A stretch of 64,000 nucleotides of DNA from Methanobrevibacter arboriphilus JCM 13429 = DSM 1125 (GCF_002072215.1 NZ_JXMW01000001.1:310001-374000); one strand, 5' to 3'. Positions 45,050-56,258 are shown, counted from the stretch's first letter. Notes: generated from the sequence alone by a model not told the origin. A program made the numbers and translations.

Positions 45050-47368
45050 TTAACTATTCTCAAATCTATTTCTATCTACAAGTTCTTGTTTTTTACCAGC
45101 ATTCCATCCACCAGATGAAGATTTAGCTCTACCAACTTGTTGAACATACCCTGTTATTCTATCATACCATTCAACATCATCACGTTCGCCACAAGTAGGA
45201 CATTGATCATTCAAACCCTTCATAAGAGTTTTACATTTAATACAAAAACTCAATGCAGAACTATATGCCCAAAATCCGATATCAGACTTTTTAGCTATCT
45301 TATTCGTTAAACTCATTAAAGATTCTGGGTCAGAATAAGATTCACCCATAAATGCATGGAAAATATGACCTCCACCAGTTAAAGGATGGTATTTCTCTTC
45401 AATTTTAATCTTATCAACCAATGAAACATTTGAATTGACTGGAACATGGGAGGAGTTAGTATAATAATTAGCTCCAGATTCTCCTTGAGTAATTACATTA
45501 TCTGAGAATTTCTCTTTGTCAAGAGTTGCAAATCTATAAGCAGTTGATTCTGCAGGAGTTTGCAAAATAGTCCACCTAAGACCAGTTTCTTTTTTAAGTT
45601 CCTGAGCTCTCTTATTCATATACTCCAATATTTCAACACCAAATTTATTGGAATTAGGATTATCAATTCCAGAACCAAATAAAGACATTAACATCTCATT
45701 AAGTCCTACGAAACCAAAAGACATAGTAGCATTTTCAATTCTATAATAAACATCATCTTCTACATCTTGATTAAGGAAAGGCAATAAATTATAATTATTT
45801 AAACAATTAAGTCCCTGTTCTCTCCTAATATTTAATGCTCTAATACCAAGATCCATATAAGAATCAATATATTCAAATACTTCAGATTCATCTCTAGATT
45901 GATAAGCAATTCTAGGAAGATTTAAAGTAATGTAAGCTAAATTACCAGTTCTTAGACAATCAGTATTCCAATCTCCAGTCCAATTATCCTGAAGACAAGT
46001 TCTACAACCCATATAATTAGCCATATTACCCCTATAATCAGGTAACATATTTGCAAAGTAAGCAGAGCCGTATTTAGCTGAAAGTTCATGGACTTTAAGT
46101 AAATCTTCTGCATATTCATCTTTTAATGACTCTTTCCTAAGAGTATAGATAGTATTAGGGAAAAGATGAGGTTTTCCATCAGCATCTCCTTCAAGCAATA
46201 TCTCAGTGAAAGCTCTTTGAAGCATCCGAGTTTCTTCCTCAAAATCACCATAAGTACCTACAATTTTCCCTTTAGGGCCATAAGCAACTTCATCTTGAAG
46301 GAATTTAGGAACGCTAAATTCTAAGCCCATACTTGTGAAAGGGACTTGAGAACCTCTTGCTGCATAAGCCATATTTAGATTATAAATTAACATCTCAACA
46401 GCTTGTTTTACTTTACCATAAGGAAGACCACTTGCAAAAGGAGCTACAAAAACATTCCAAAGAGACATACCTTGTCCACCAGACATATTTTGCTGTGCTG
46501 CAAGCATTATCTCCCCAGTATGATTCATTAAAGTTTCTATATGATTAGGAGCTCCAGCTACTGAAGTGTGATCACCAGTCCCATCTACTTTAAGCCCATA
46601 TTTAATAAAGGTACGAATATCATGTTGCATACAATTTAAAGGCCTTCCAGCGAAAAATTCAAGATCATGAATATGTATATCACCAGACATATGAGCATCA
46701 GCTAAATCTGATGGAAGCATCTGAAGTAATGCATATTGTTTTAAAGCTTCATCAGCTACATATTTATGAACACTTTCAGGATTATGGATCATGTTAGCAT
46801 TATCACGAGATCCATTTTCGATTAAAGAAGTAATATTAAAAACAGGAATACCTAAACGAGTATATCTACTTCTCAAATCCTCTAAACCATGTTCAACTAG
46901 CTTAGTGTTTACAATTTCCCTTATCATTGGAGCAGTAAGATATTCAACATTTAATTTTTTAAGTTCTTTCCAAACTTGAGAAGCAATCTCAAAAGCTGTT
47001 TCCTGTGAAGCACCAGTTTCTTCAACCAAAGTGTTAGCAATTTTAGCGAGATCAAAAGATTCAATTTTATCTCTTGAAGTCCTAACCTTTAAAGTAGTTG
47101 CAGCTAAATATTTATTAGCACTTTCTTCATCAATATCTGATAATAGTTCATAAACTATCTTTTTTATTTCTTTTGTTGAAATTCCATCATAAACTGAAGA
47201 AGCAACATTAGAAAGTATTCTATCAGACTCAAAGTAAGGAGCTTCTACCATAACTAATGACTTTAAAAGTTTTTCATAACTAAAACGCTCCATTATCCCA
47301 TTATTTTTTTTGACACATATTTTAACCTTATTTGATAAATCATCGGTTGTTTTTGTCTCGTTTTGCAT
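45050..47368 (-). CDS. nrdD: Anaerobic ribonucleoside-triphosphate reductase
   Basis: This class III reductase makes deoxynucleotides without oxygen. It has an N-terminal ATP-cone (about 15-105), the core with CRTCLQDNWTGDWNTDCLRTG, a zinc site CIKCKTLMKG...CPTCGE and the C-terminal glycyl-radical region GGWNAGKKQELVDR. The radical-forming glycine is in that last segment. The partner activase NrdG is not in the window. The ATG at 47368 has GGGTG at a good distance and is a likelier start than the GTG at 47377, giving 772 residues. Confidence 0.95.
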   Translation of the reverse strand: MQNETKTTDDLSNKVKICVKKNNGIMERFSYEKLLKSLVMVEAPYFESDRILSNVASSVYDGISTKEIKKIVYELLSDIDEESANKYLAATTLKVRTSRDKIESFDLAKIANTLVEETGASQETAFEIASQVWKELKKLNVEYLTAPMIREIVNTKLVEHGLEDLRSRYTRLGIPVFNITSLIENGSRDNANMIHNPESVHKYVADEALKQYALLQMLPSDLADAHMSGDIHIHDLEFFAGRPLNCMQHDIRTFIKYGLKVDGTGDHTSVAGAPNHIETLMNHTGEIMLAAQQNMSGGQGMSLWNVFVAPFASGLPYGKVKQAVEMLIYNLNMAYAARGSQVPFTSMGLEFSVPKFLQDEVAYGPKGKIVGTYGDFEEETRMLQRAFTEILLEGDADGKPHLFPNTIYTLRKESLKDEYAEDLLKVHELSAKYGSAYFANMLPDYRGNMANYMGCRTCLQDNWTGDWNTDCLRTGNLAYITLNLPRIAYQSRDESEVFEYIDSYMDLGIRALNIRREQGLNCLNNYNLLPFLNQDVEDDVYYRIENATMSFGFVGLNEMLMSLFGSGIDNPNSNKFGVEILEYMNKRAQELKKETGLRWTILQTPAESTAYRFATLDKEKFSDNVITQGESGANYYTNSSHVPVNSNVSLVDKIKIEEKYHPLTGGGHIFHAFMGESYSDPESLMSLTNKIAKKSDIGFWAYSSALSFCIKCKTLMKGLNDQCPTCGERDDVEWYDRITGYVQQVGRAKSSSGGWNAGKKQELVDRNRFENS

Positions 47369-47377
47369 TGCCAACAC

Positions 47378-48072
47378 CCATTTAATAATACATATAAATG
47401 TTCAATTTTAAAAATAATTTTTTAATAATTAAACTTACTCTAGTAAATTAATTTTTAAATACAAATTAATATTTTAATTTAAATACAAAATATTTTATTT
47501 AAATACAAACTAATATTTTATTTAAATATAAACTAATATTTTAAAATTAATTTCATTTTAAATATGAATTAATAAGAATTATTAATAATATTTATAAAAA
47601 GAAATATATAAATATTCGTATGATATCAAACAAATAATATGATATAATAATTAGCGAATTTACATACACATCCCTGAATTTTCATAAAAAAATTAATAAT
47701 TCATTGTCTAATTATATGTAAAATCTAACATATATAACTTCCTAAGTTTTTAATAAAAACGAATTATTCTAATAACCATCAAATAAATGAAAATAATCAA
47801 AAATTAGAGAATTATTAAATTAATTAAACAAAATATAAAAATAAATCTTAATTCTAAACAAATAAAAAGAATAAACAAAATATCTAAAGATCAATTATAA
47901 AAATATCTTCCAAAATAGAGATATCATTTAAATAAGAATATCTAATAAATAATAAAAACTCCGTTTTTAAATTATAAAATCAGAAATGTTATAAATATAA
48001 AAAATATCTTTTAAATAAATAATCTATGAAAAAATTCTAATAAAAAAAATATTATTTATAAGAAAGTATTAT
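47378..48072. other. Spacer between nrdD and polC with short tandem repeats
   Basis: Between about 47452 and 47545 lie imperfect units of TTAAATACAAACTAATATTTTA (about 22-24 bases, four times). They are just upstream of nrdD. The rest is AT-rich; no gene seen. Confidence 0.55.
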
Positions 48073-51000
48073 TTATAAGAAAATATCAAGAGAACTTTGT
48101 TTAGATTTATCACTTTCAAAAAGAGAATCGATACCAAACTCCTGTATTTCTAATCTTTGGGTTAAATAATGAGTTATGGGATATCTAGCTACTAAATCCC
48201 TTGATATTTCAAGATATTTAATTACCGATCCTTTTGAAACACTTAAAACTAAATCTGATCCACATTTACATTTTCCTGTGAGAGGCATTCTCCTATATTT
48301 AGAACCACAAGAGGTACATCGAACTTTTTGCTTTGAAAATGCTCTTACATTACCCATAATGTCTGGAAGGAAATGAGAGCTTAATACTCCTTCAACAACA
48401 CCTCTTTGATCAACAGCCCGAATTTTTTCAGCTAATTCAATCTGCGATTCCACTTTTTCTTTCATAGAAGGTAGGGTTTTATATAAGCATATATTAGGAC
48501 CTGCGTGAATATTAGAGGTATTATGAGAAAACATCAAATCTTCATATTGTTTATATGTTCCTAAATGCATTGAAACATTATCAACTAAATCCAAGGCATC
48601 TGAAGGTTTAACACCCTCATAAGTTTTTTCAAAGAAGCTTTCTGAAAAATTAGCTAAAACATCAATATTATGGGACTCATCATCGATTTCTTCAGGATCA
48701 ATTCTTGAAGATAAAACTAAAGGGGCATCCATACTTCCACCACGAGTACTAGGAAGATATGATTTTGAAAAATTAATTAAAGCATCAAGAAGTAACATAA
48801 CAGAATCTTCATCACTATCACAATTCCTTCTTTTTGCAGAATGGAAATAAGGATGAGCATAACAAGCTAAAGCCTTTGTAAAACCAACAATACGGCCTAA
48901 AACACCAGCAGAGGTGTGAGGAGCAAGACCTACTATTAAATTACCTATTAAATCTTGTTTTTCATTTACATTATAAAATCTATCCATAGAATAAAATTTA
49001 TCAAGTAAATCATCCACATAATTAGCTACATTAACTAAATAATCCCCACAGTTGTTAGATATAACTACATCTTGGACTTTTAGCTCAATTACTTGATTTT
49101 CATCTTCAATAGGATTTCCATAAGCATCTTTATCATAACCCATTTCAAGTAGTTTTTTTACTGTTACTCCAATCTCTTTAGGAATAAAATGAGTTAAAGG
49201 AAGGTCTGTGGAATCATGCCTAATTGTAGCATCTTTAAATGTGAATACTTCATTTTTAGCTCTTAAAACACCTTTTTCAAGAGGTTCAGGAAGTTTTGAT
49301 TCAGAAATCATTCCTATAACCCCTTTAATCTCATCTACTCTCCTATATGACACATTATCAGAAGCTTTTCTTAACATTCCAGATAAGTTTATATTTTTAC
49401 GACCCGGAGATCCAATTTCAGTAGGAGAGCCACAATGAGGACAAATTGAATTAAATGAGCTTAACTGACATTGAGGATTTGTACAAACTCTTCTAGATAA
49501 TTCAACAGCTATTTTTCCTTTTTTAGATGCTTCGGCCACAAGCCGCCTGTTTCCACCGAAATTTCCTATAGGGAATAAAACATGAGGAGCAGGACGCATT
49601 AATCTTTCTTTAGATTTTTCTGGTCTTCCAACTCGAGTTCCAATATATATAGGAGCTTTATCTTTTATTATAACTGGAGAAACATTATTTAAAGCTTCAA
49701 GAGTTGATATATTAGAATTATCTAAATCATCTCTAGATATCTCTTTAGATAAAGTATGAATTAATGTATAAGCATCATCACGATCTAAAATAACCTTAAC
49801 ATCACCATTTTTATCAATTCTTCCTTCAATTTTATGAGGAACACCAATAACTTCTAAAATTCGTTTTTCAAAAGATAAATCAAGTTTAAACTCTTCAACA
49901 TTTTCATTATAACTTTCTTTATATTTATTTATCCATTTAATTAATGAATTTAAATCTTTCATAGAAATATCATTATAACAATAAGTATACAAAGGATGTA
50001 AAGGAACATCATACTTTTTTGAAATTTCAAAAGCTTCTTCAGCAGAAATATAACTATATTCAGACATTTCTAATTTACCAAGATTTTTTAAAGTCAAATC
50101 AGGATTTGAATCCAAAAGAGAAACGTTTTCATCAAAAATGCTTGAATTTTTAATAGTTTCAATCCACCATTCTTCACACCAAGCTGAAGGAAGAAGAGTC
50201 TGATTATTCCTTAAAAATTCTCCAAAAGCTACTAACATATCACCTAAAAATAAGATTTCAGCTACTTGACCTTTAACAGCCTTTGCCTCTTTTACAGAAT
50301 TAATTTTAACTACATCACCATTTTTTAATTTTATAATAGGTCCTTCGATTGAGTCTACTGGAACAACACAATTTCCTTTGCCAGGCCTTTCAATTTTAAG
50401 TTGAGTTCCAACAGCTAAAAATTCAAGAAGCTGCATTGTAGCAGGATTTACACCCATAGCTGCAAGTCCAGTATTTCTACTTCTCCCATATCGTAACCTA
50501 AATCCTCCTTTTTCTGAAGGATAGCCTAAAACTGGACGTCCACCAATAATATCCTGAATATATTTAGCATTTTCTTTAGCAGTCTCATGCTTAGATTTTT
50601 CTTCTTTATTCTCTTTCTTATTTTTCTGTTTATCTTCTTGTTTATCAGTATTTTCATTTTTTTCATTTTTTTCTTTTGAATAACCTTCTAACCAATCCCA
50701 ACCATCAAGTTTAAGAGTGTGAGAGTATTTTAAGACTTTTGAAGATTTCTGAATAATACCTTCAACCATTGCAAGTAATGCTCCTCCCCTAATGTTATTA
50801 GTTTCAACACGCTCTAAATCCCTATGGGATACTTCAACCTGGTCAGTTTGTTCACCAGTAACTTCAACAGGAATATTTTGAGCTGCAAGACGTACTTCTT
50901 CAGGTTTTGGAGAATATTGGAGATTAGTAACCTCTGATTCATAAAGTTCAACTTCTTCTACATATCTCTCAATTTCTGCATCAATTGGTTTATAATTACT

Positions 51001-51582
51001 AAGATTAGTAGCTACTTTAATACAATCTCCAATAAGAACAGCAAGTGCTGCAGCAGTTCCTCCTGCACTTCTAATTGGACCTGCAAAGTAAACAGCCAAA
51101 TATTCTGTTCCATCAAAGTTTTTTTTAATTTTAACTTTAGCTATACCTTCTATAGGAGCTGCTACTACACCTTCTGTTAAAATAGCTAAAGCTGTTCTTA
51201 AAGCTTGATCTGCAATCTGTTCTCTTTTTGAATCAAATGTTTCTCCAAAAGATTCATAAACTTTTTTCTCTTTTCCTCTACTATTATTTAAATCTTCTTC
51301 GATTTTCTGAGAAGATATTTCAGCAGCTAATTTAAATGCAATCTGTTCACGAGACCATGAAGGATTTTTTTCTTCAAGTTCTTTCATCCTTTTAGCTACT
51401 CCCACAGGACCAACAAGTCCCTCAACTCTTTCAGCTAAATCCTTAGCTAAAGGAATCTCAGTCTCAGTTTCAACATCAAATCCTTTAGAACGAGCCTCAT
51501 TAGCTATTTTATAGAGATAATGAGTTTCTTTTTCTAGTTTTTCAAAATAATCCATTTTTATAGTGTTTTCAGAATCTTCCAT
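48073..51582 (-). CDS. polC: DNA polymerase II (D family) large subunit DP2
   Basis: The 1169-residue catalytic subunit of archaeal polymerase D. Visible motifs are PIRSAGGTAAALAVLIGD, EVEVTGEQTDQVEVSHRDL-like text, GRSRNTGLAAMGVNPATMQL, RRNCDSDEDSVMLLLDALIN with the catalytic acids, STRGGSMDAPLVL, and a C-terminal zinc finger CTSCGSKYRR...CKCG. A first zinc site is CTNPQCQLSSFNSICPHCG. No intein interrupts the usual insertion site at the CDSDED motif. A charged low-complexity insertion (about 305-340, rich in K, E, N) is specific to this protein. The small subunit DP1 is not in the window. It replicates the chromosome. Confidence 0.97.
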   Translation of the reverse strand: MEDSENTIKMDYFEKLEKETHYLYKIANEARSKGFDVETETEIPLAKDLAERVEGLVGPVGVAKRMKELEEKNPSWSREQIAFKLAAEISSQKIEEDLNNSRGKEKKVYESFGETFDSKREQIADQALRTALAILTEGVVAAPIEGIAKVKIKKNFDGTEYLAVYFAGPIRSAGGTAAALAVLIGDCIKVATNLSNYKPIDAEIERYVEEVELYESEVTNLQYSPKPEEVRLAAQNIPVEVTGEQTDQVEVSHRDLERVETNNIRGGALLAMVEGIIQKSSKVLKYSHTLKLDGWDWLEGYSKEKNEKNENTDKQEDKQKNKKENKEEKSKHETAKENAKYIQDIIGGRPVLGYPSEKGGFRLRYGRSRNTGLAAMGVNPATMQLLEFLAVGTQLKIERPGKGNCVVPVDSIEGPIIKLKNGDVVKINSVKEAKAVKGQVAEILFLGDMLVAFGEFLRNNQTLLPSAWCEEWWIETIKNSSIFDENVSLLDSNPDLTLKNLGKLEMSEYSYISAEEAFEISKKYDVPLHPLYTYCYNDISMKDLNSLIKWINKYKESYNENVEEFKLDLSFEKRILEVIGVPHKIEGRIDKNGDVKVILDRDDAYTLIHTLSKEISRDDLDNSNISTLEALNNVSPVIIKDKAPIYIGTRVGRPEKSKERLMRPAPHVLFPIGNFGGNRRLVAEASKKGKIAVELSRRVCTNPQCQLSSFNSICPHCGSPTEIGSPGRKNINLSGMLRKASDNVSYRRVDEIKGVIGMISESKLPEPLEKGVLRAKNEVFTFKDATIRHDSTDLPLTHFIPKEIGVTVKKLLEMGYDKDAYGNPIEDENQVIELKVQDVVISNNCGDYLVNVANYVDDLLDKFYSMDRFYNVNEKQDLIGNLIVGLAPHTSAGVLGRIVGFTKALACYAHPYFHSAKRRNCDSDEDSVMLLLDALINFSKSYLPSTRGGSMDAPLVLSSRIDPEEIDDESHNIDVLANFSESFFEKTYEGVKPSDALDLVDNVSMHLGTYKQYEDLMFSHNTSNIHAGPNICLYKTLPSMKEKVESQIELAEKIRAVDQRGVVEGVLSSHFLPDIMGNVRAFSKQKVRCTSCGSKYRRMPLTGKCKCGSDLVLSVSKGSVIKYLEISRDLVARYPITHYLTQRLEIQEFGIDSLFESDKSKQSSLDIFL

Positions 51583-52231
51583 CTTACCTAATACATCCTT
51601 TAATTAGCTATAACTAAAAAATAATCCAAATCAGCAAACATTACACTAAAAAAACAATATTTATATGGCTGTGCAAAGTTTATCTTACTATGTAATCTTT
51701 TGTTCAAACTAGTATTTATTATTAAGGGTTAGTTTAATTTTATAAATCTCAGTAAAATAATATCAAAAATGATTAAATAATTAAAACTAAAATTAATAAA
51801 AATAAAATCAATAAAATTAAGATTAATAAAAATAAAACTAATAAAAATAAAATTAATAATAGCTAAATAAAATTAACAATATTAAATAAGATTGGTGAAT
51901 TAAACTAAGCAAATTTACAAATATTAAAAATGAGATTAATAATAAATAATTAAAATAAATAAAATTAATAATAATATTAAAATTTAATAATAATATTAAA
52001 ATAATTATTAATGTAATATTAATATTATATTAATATTTAAAAATAATATAATTATAACTTAGTTTATAAACATAGCTATAAACATACTCTTATTATATAT
52101 TATAATAATATTACTATAAGTATAAATATAAGAAATAATATAATATTTATCAATATTAAATTTATTTATATTTATTATAATCATATTTATAATCTATTAT
52201 ACAATATTTATATTTCATTATCGGTGATAAA
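51583..52231. other. Divergent spacer between polC and the Sec61-beta gene
   Basis: About 650 bases of AT-rich sequence. From 51780 to 51870 it consists of imperfect repeats of AAAATAAAACTAATAAA. It must hold both promoters. No ORF or RNA gene seen. Confidence 0.5.
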
Positions 52232-52390
52232 ATGGCAAAAAAAGATCAAAATATGCTTCCTCCGACAGGGGCAGGATTAGTACGATACTTTGATGAAGAA
52301 AGTACTGGACCTAAAATTTCTCCAGAAGGAGTTGTTATTGCAACAATAATTTTAGGAATCTTCTGTTTTATATTAAATTTTTCAAATTAA
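52232..52390 (+). CDS. secG: Preprotein translocase subunit Sec61-beta/SecG
   Basis: A 52-residue frame reads MAKKDQNMLPPTGAGLVRYF, DEESTGPKISPEGVVIATII, then a hydrophobic tail and SN. The PPTGAGLVRYFDEE segment and single C-terminal membrane helix are diagnostic of archaeal Sec61-beta. It is the small, non-essential subunit of the protein-export channel. GGTGAT before ATG supports the start. It is a single gene on the plus strand in an otherwise minus-strand region. Confidence 0.95.
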   Translation: MAKKDQNMLPPTGAGLVRYFDEESTGPKISPEGVVIATIILGIFCFILNFSN

Positions 52391-52528
52391 AAATAACAAA
52401 ATTTCTAAAACTATATCTAAAACTAGATAATATAATTTATCTTAAATAATATTATATCTAATATCATATTATCTAATTATTATATAATTTTACTTATTAT
52501 CTAATTCTAATTACTTATTTTTAAATAT

Positions 52529-53731
52529 TTAACAAGTAGAGAGCAAATCAAGCTTTCTTGCAACAAATTTAATAGTTCCACCTTGTAAAATTACTGAGAT
52601 TATTGTAATAAAAAATACAACATTAAATATTGTATAAGCCTCAGGAATTCCTGCAACTAAGGGATATGTAGCAAAAACTATAGGAACCGCTCCTTTAATT
52701 CCTGTCCACGACAAAAATACCTTTTCTTTTAAACTCACTTTAAATGGAATCAACGAAGTGAAAACAGCTATAGGCCTAGAAATAAACATTAAAGCTATTG
52801 CTATTACTATACTAATTCCAGCAGTTTCTAATAACTGATTTGGGAAAATAAACAACCCTAAAACTAAAAACATTATAACCTGCATAAGCCATGCTAACCC
52901 TTCGAAGAAAGTTGTATTTGTTTCATTAGATAGTTTAGCATCTTTTATCATTTTAGCATTACCTATCATGATTCCTGCAATATAAACAGCTAAAAATCCA
53001 TTTGCACCAACTATTTCAGAAATTGAAAAGGTTAAAACAGCTAAAGCAACTAAAAGAACTGGATATAAACCCTTAACATCCAAATTAACGTTTTCAAATA
53101 ATTTTATAGATAATTTACCAGATATAACTCCAAATACCGCCCCAAGAATCAAAGACTTCAAAAATAAGAATATGATACCTTCAATAGAAGTTGTTGGGTG
53201 AGTTAATAGTTCTATAAAACTGATTGTAAGTACATAAGCCATTGGGTCATTTGCCCCACTTTCAAGTTCAAGAGTTTCAGCAAGATTTTTTTTTAATTTT
53301 ATTTTTCCAGATCTAAAAATTGAAAATACTGCTGCTGCATCAGTAGAAGAAATAATAGAACCCATTAATAAAGAAAGTACTATATCTATTCCCAATAAAT
53401 AGTGAATAAGTAATCCAGTGGCAATAGCCGTTATTAAAACACCAACAGTAGCTAAAACAGCTCCTCTAGAAGCTATTGGCTTCATTTTCTTAGTATTAGT
53501 ATCCAAACCACCAGAAAACATTATTATAATTAATGCAAATATACTAATATACTGAATATATGTATAGCTATCAACAGAAGGAGTAAAAAGAGTATTTCCA
53601 TTGAAAAAAAGTCCAAGCAATAAAAAAACAATGAGAGTTGGGACACCAATATAAGAAGAAAGTTTACTTAATAATACCCCAGCTAAAAGTAAAGAACCTA
53701 TAGCTAAAAGTATAAGTTGAATATCAATCAT
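52529..53731 (-). CDS. Cation:proton antiporter (CPA1, NhaP/CvrA type)
   Basis: The 400-residue protein has about twelve membrane segments and the CPA1 motifs SSTDAAAVFSIF and ELESGANDPMAYV, where the Asp pair binds the exchanged ion. The wording is closest to potassium/proton antiporters of the NhaP2 group. The C-terminal TrkA-type regulatory domain that many of them have is absent; the protein ends after the last helix, so control by nucleotide is unlikely. Probable role: K+ or Na+ and pH balance. Confidence 0.88.
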   Translation of the reverse strand: MIDIQLILLAIGSLLLAGVLLSKLSSYIGVPTLIVFLLLGLFFNGNTLFTPSVDSYTYIQYISIFALIIIMFSGGLDTNTKKMKPIASRGAVLATVGVLITAIATGLLIHYLLGIDIVLSLLMGSIISSTDAAAVFSIFRSGKIKLKKNLAETLELESGANDPMAYVLTISFIELLTHPTTSIEGIIFLFLKSLILGAVFGVISGKLSIKLFENVNLDVKGLYPVLLVALAVLTFSISEIVGANGFLAVYIAGIMIGNAKMIKDAKLSNETNTTFFEGLAWLMQVIMFLVLGLFIFPNQLLETAGISIVIAIALMFISRPIAVFTSLIPFKVSLKEKVFLSWTGIKGAVPIVFATYPLVAGIPEAYTIFNVVFFITIISVILQGGTIKFVARKLDLLSTC

Positions 53732-53995
53732 CTTAAATTTTCCATAACCCGATATTTAAATTTTTAATTAATTATATAAATTAACTTTAATTATATTAAA
53801 TTTTTAATTCTATTTTCGATTTTAAAAATTTTATAAATCGATATATAATATAAAAACTATATTTAAGAAAATATTAAGTTCTAAAATAAATTAAAATAAT
53901 ATTTCTGAGTTTTATATTATTACAATATTTTATCTAATTTTTTTATTATATAAGCTTTTTGCCTTAATTTTGAAACAAAAACATTGAAAGATGAT

Positions 53996-54250
53996 TTATA
54001 GATTTATTTCTTCAATATTAAAGATAGCTATAGCACTAACCGCTTCATCATCTATATAAAAACGAAGATTATTTTCATCAATTTGTAACTTATTAAATGC
54101 AAGGGTTACCTTATTAATAAATATAAAATGAATTTTTTCAGATTGATATGATATATCATTTTTATTTTGTAAAAATACTGGTTTTAATCCATTATCTAAT
54201 TCATCAGATTCGATTTTTTTGAAAATATTAATTAAATCCTTTTGATCCAT
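53996..54250 (-). CDS. Hypothetical protein, 84 residues
   Basis: A short soluble protein beginning MDQKDLINIFKKIESDELDN, probably one helix followed by beta strands (IHFIFINKVTLAF; LRFYIDDEAVSAIAIFNI). GGTG before ATG is a good ribosome site, which supports a real gene. I do not recognise the family and its neighbours are not related in function. Confidence 0.6.
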   Translation of the reverse strand: MDQKDLINIFKKIESDELDNGLKPVFLQNKNDISYQSEKIHFIFINKVTLAFNKLQIDENNLRFYIDDEAVSAIAIFNIEEINL

Positions 54251-54298
54251 CTAAAACACCTGTAAAATTATAAAAGTTAAAAAAATATTGATAAAAAT

Positions 54299-54365
54299 TA
54301 TACTAGATTAAAATATACTAGATTAAAATTATACTAAATTAAAATTATATTAGATTAAAATATAT
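54299..54365. repeat. Tandem TACTAGATTAAAATTA repeats
   Basis: Four units of 15-16 bases (54301, 54316, 54332, 54348) with one or two changes each. A second degenerate family (GGTTAAAGTATATAGA) follows at 54382-54412. They lie between two minus-strand genes. Confidence 0.8.
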
Positions 54366-54510
54366 TCAGCTATAAACGTTAGGTTAAAGTATATAGAAGG
54401 TTAAAGTATATAGATTAAAAATATTAAGTTAAAAATATTATAATCTAAAGAAATATTAAAAAGTTAAACATTATTAAGCTGAATGTTAAGATAAAAAGTA
54501 TTATTAATAG

Positions 54511-55194
54511 TTAAGCTTTATTATCTATTAAAAAATAAATTGAAACTAAAAACACCCAAATAAATCCTATTGTAAATGTTATTCTTTCTAAAAGCCCTGC
54601 ATAATATTGTATTCCAATAAAATTAGAAAATCCTAAATTACTTATCAAAAAGGTTATTAATACTATCATACCAGACAAAGAAGAATAAACTAACCAATTT
54701 AGCTCTCTTTTATAAGTGAAATAATTTCCAAAAATGAAACAAGCTAATGCTATCCCAAAGAAAAAAATTGTTAAAAACAATCGATTCAAAATACTTCTCA
54801 AATATTCATTAGATAACATTTCAGGTGTAAAATATCCATTAATATAACCTGTAGTGAAACAACCTGCACCAATTAATCCCAAACCACAAATAAATATAAA
54901 AATATAAGTCCATTTAGAAATCTGATTAAATCTCATTTTACTTAACTTAAAAAATCCAAATGCAAATAAAATTAGTAAAATTCCTGTTAAAATGAAAGTA
55001 AATGATTGTATCCATCCAAAAGACCCAATAGCTAATGAACTTATAGACATTTTTAAAGGATTATAAGAATATTTAAAAATTCCTTGAATAATCCAAGAAA
55101 ATGTAAATATAAAAGATGCAATAGCACCACATGAAATAAGCCATTTATAATTTAGATTCTTTAGAATATCATTGTCAATGTTTTTATCTTTCAT
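54511..55194 (-). CDS. DUF998 membrane protein
   Basis: The product has about six membrane helices and the DUF998 opening (CGAIASFIFTFSWIIQGIFK, MSISSLAIGSFGWIQSFTF). Function of the family is unknown. The ATG at 55194 (MKDKNID) has GGTGG just upstream and is a better start than the TTG at 55206, giving 227 residues. It is monocistronic as far as can be seen. Confidence 0.78.
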   Translation of the reverse strand: MKDKNIDNDILKNLNYKWLISCGAIASFIFTFSWIIQGIFKYSYNPLKMSISSLAIGSFGWIQSFTFILTGILLILFAFGFFKLSKMRFNQISKWTYIFIFICGLGLIGAGCFTTGYINGYFTPEMLSNEYLRSILNRLFLTIFFFGIALACFIFGNYFTYKRELNWLVYSSLSGMIVLITFLISNLGFSNFIGIQYYAGLLERITFTIGFIWVFLVSIYFLIDNKA

Positions 55195-55415
55195 TTGTTC
55201 CACCAATAAGATTAACTTATTAAAATTTATAGTTTATTAATATTTATAATTTGATATAAATTAAGAATTAAATAAATTTAATTAAAATCAATGACCCCCA
55301 TAAAATTTCAATTAAATTTTAAATTAAAAAATGATGAAACAATGCAGAAAAAATATTAAAATATTAAAAAATTATCTAAAAAAATATTAAAAAAGCTAAA
55401 GTTATGCTAAAGTTA

Positions 55416-56258
55416 TTATTTAATGAATTTACCTAATCTAAGTTCACGAAAAGCTTCATCTAATTCTTCATCAGTATTCATAACAATAGGACCTCCCCAA
55501 GCAATAGGTTCTCTAAGAGGTTTACCTGAAAACAACATGAAACGTAATCCATTGGCTCCAGCTTTAGCTTTAAAATGATCTCCTTCATCAAAAATAGCTA
55601 CAGTCTTATTATCAACAATAATATCCTCATTTTCTCCAAAAAACCCATTTCCTTCAAATATATAGATAAATAAATTATTTTCTTCATTTGATGGAATTTC
55701 AAACTCAAAACCTGGATTTAAGCTAATATCAAAAATAATGACTTGAACATGGCGAGTATCAACACCATCAATATTATCATATAATCCAGAAATAACTTTA
55801 ACTACACCACCATTTTCTGGAAGATCGATAGATTTAATCATATCCCTAGTAATATCAAAATAAGCAGGTTCGTCCATCTTGGACATTTTTGGCATATTTA
55901 ACCATATTTGAAGACCAAAAAGTTTATCAGATGCCTGAGGCATCTCTTCATGAAGAATACCACTTCCAGAAGTCATCCATTGAGATTCTCCCTCTTTAAT
56001 AGTCCCTCCATTACCTAAACTATCTTTGTGATCAATTTCTCCCTTTATAAGATAGGTAATAGTTTCAATTCCTCGGTGAGGGTGCATTGGAAAACCTAAA
56101 ATATAATCTTCAGGGTTTTCACTATCAAAAGCATCCAGCATTAAAAATGGGTCAATATCATAGACATCACTAGGACCAAGAACTCTTATTAAATGAACAC
56201 CTGCACCATCAATCACAGGTTGGCCTTTTACTGTTTTAAAAATATTTCTTGTTTTCAT
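55416..56258 (-). CDS. Pirin family protein (bicupin)
   Basis: The 280-residue protein carries the pirin pattern: MHPHRGIETITYLIKGEIDH, GGTIKEGESQWMTSGSGILH and HEEMPQ, where His/His/Glu residues form the metal site of the N-terminal cupin. The C-terminal cupin contains the FSGKPLREPIAWGGPIVMN segment. Some bacterial pirins act as quercetinases or regulators; in methanogens the role is unknown. GAGGGTT before ATG supports the start. Confidence 0.92.
   Translation of the reverse strand: MKTRNIFKTVKGQPVIDGAGVHLIRVLGPSDVYDIDPFLMLDAFDSENPEDYILGFPMHPHRGIETITYLIKGEIDHKDSLGNGGTIKEGESQWMTSGSGILHEEMPQASDKLFGLQIWLNMPKMSKMDEPAYFDITRDMIKSIDLPENGGVVKVISGLYDNIDGVDTRHVQVIIFDISLNPGFEFEIPSNEENNLFIYIFEGNGFFGENEDIIVDNKTVAIFDEGDHFKAKAGANGLRFMLFSGKPLREPIAWGGPIVMNTDEELDEAFRELRLGKFIK

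Noticed and set aside
48073-51582. Possible intein in the DNA polymerase DP2 gene
   Set aside because: The usual insertion site at CDSDED is uninterrupted, and the extra length comes from a K/E/N-rich insert without splicing motifs.
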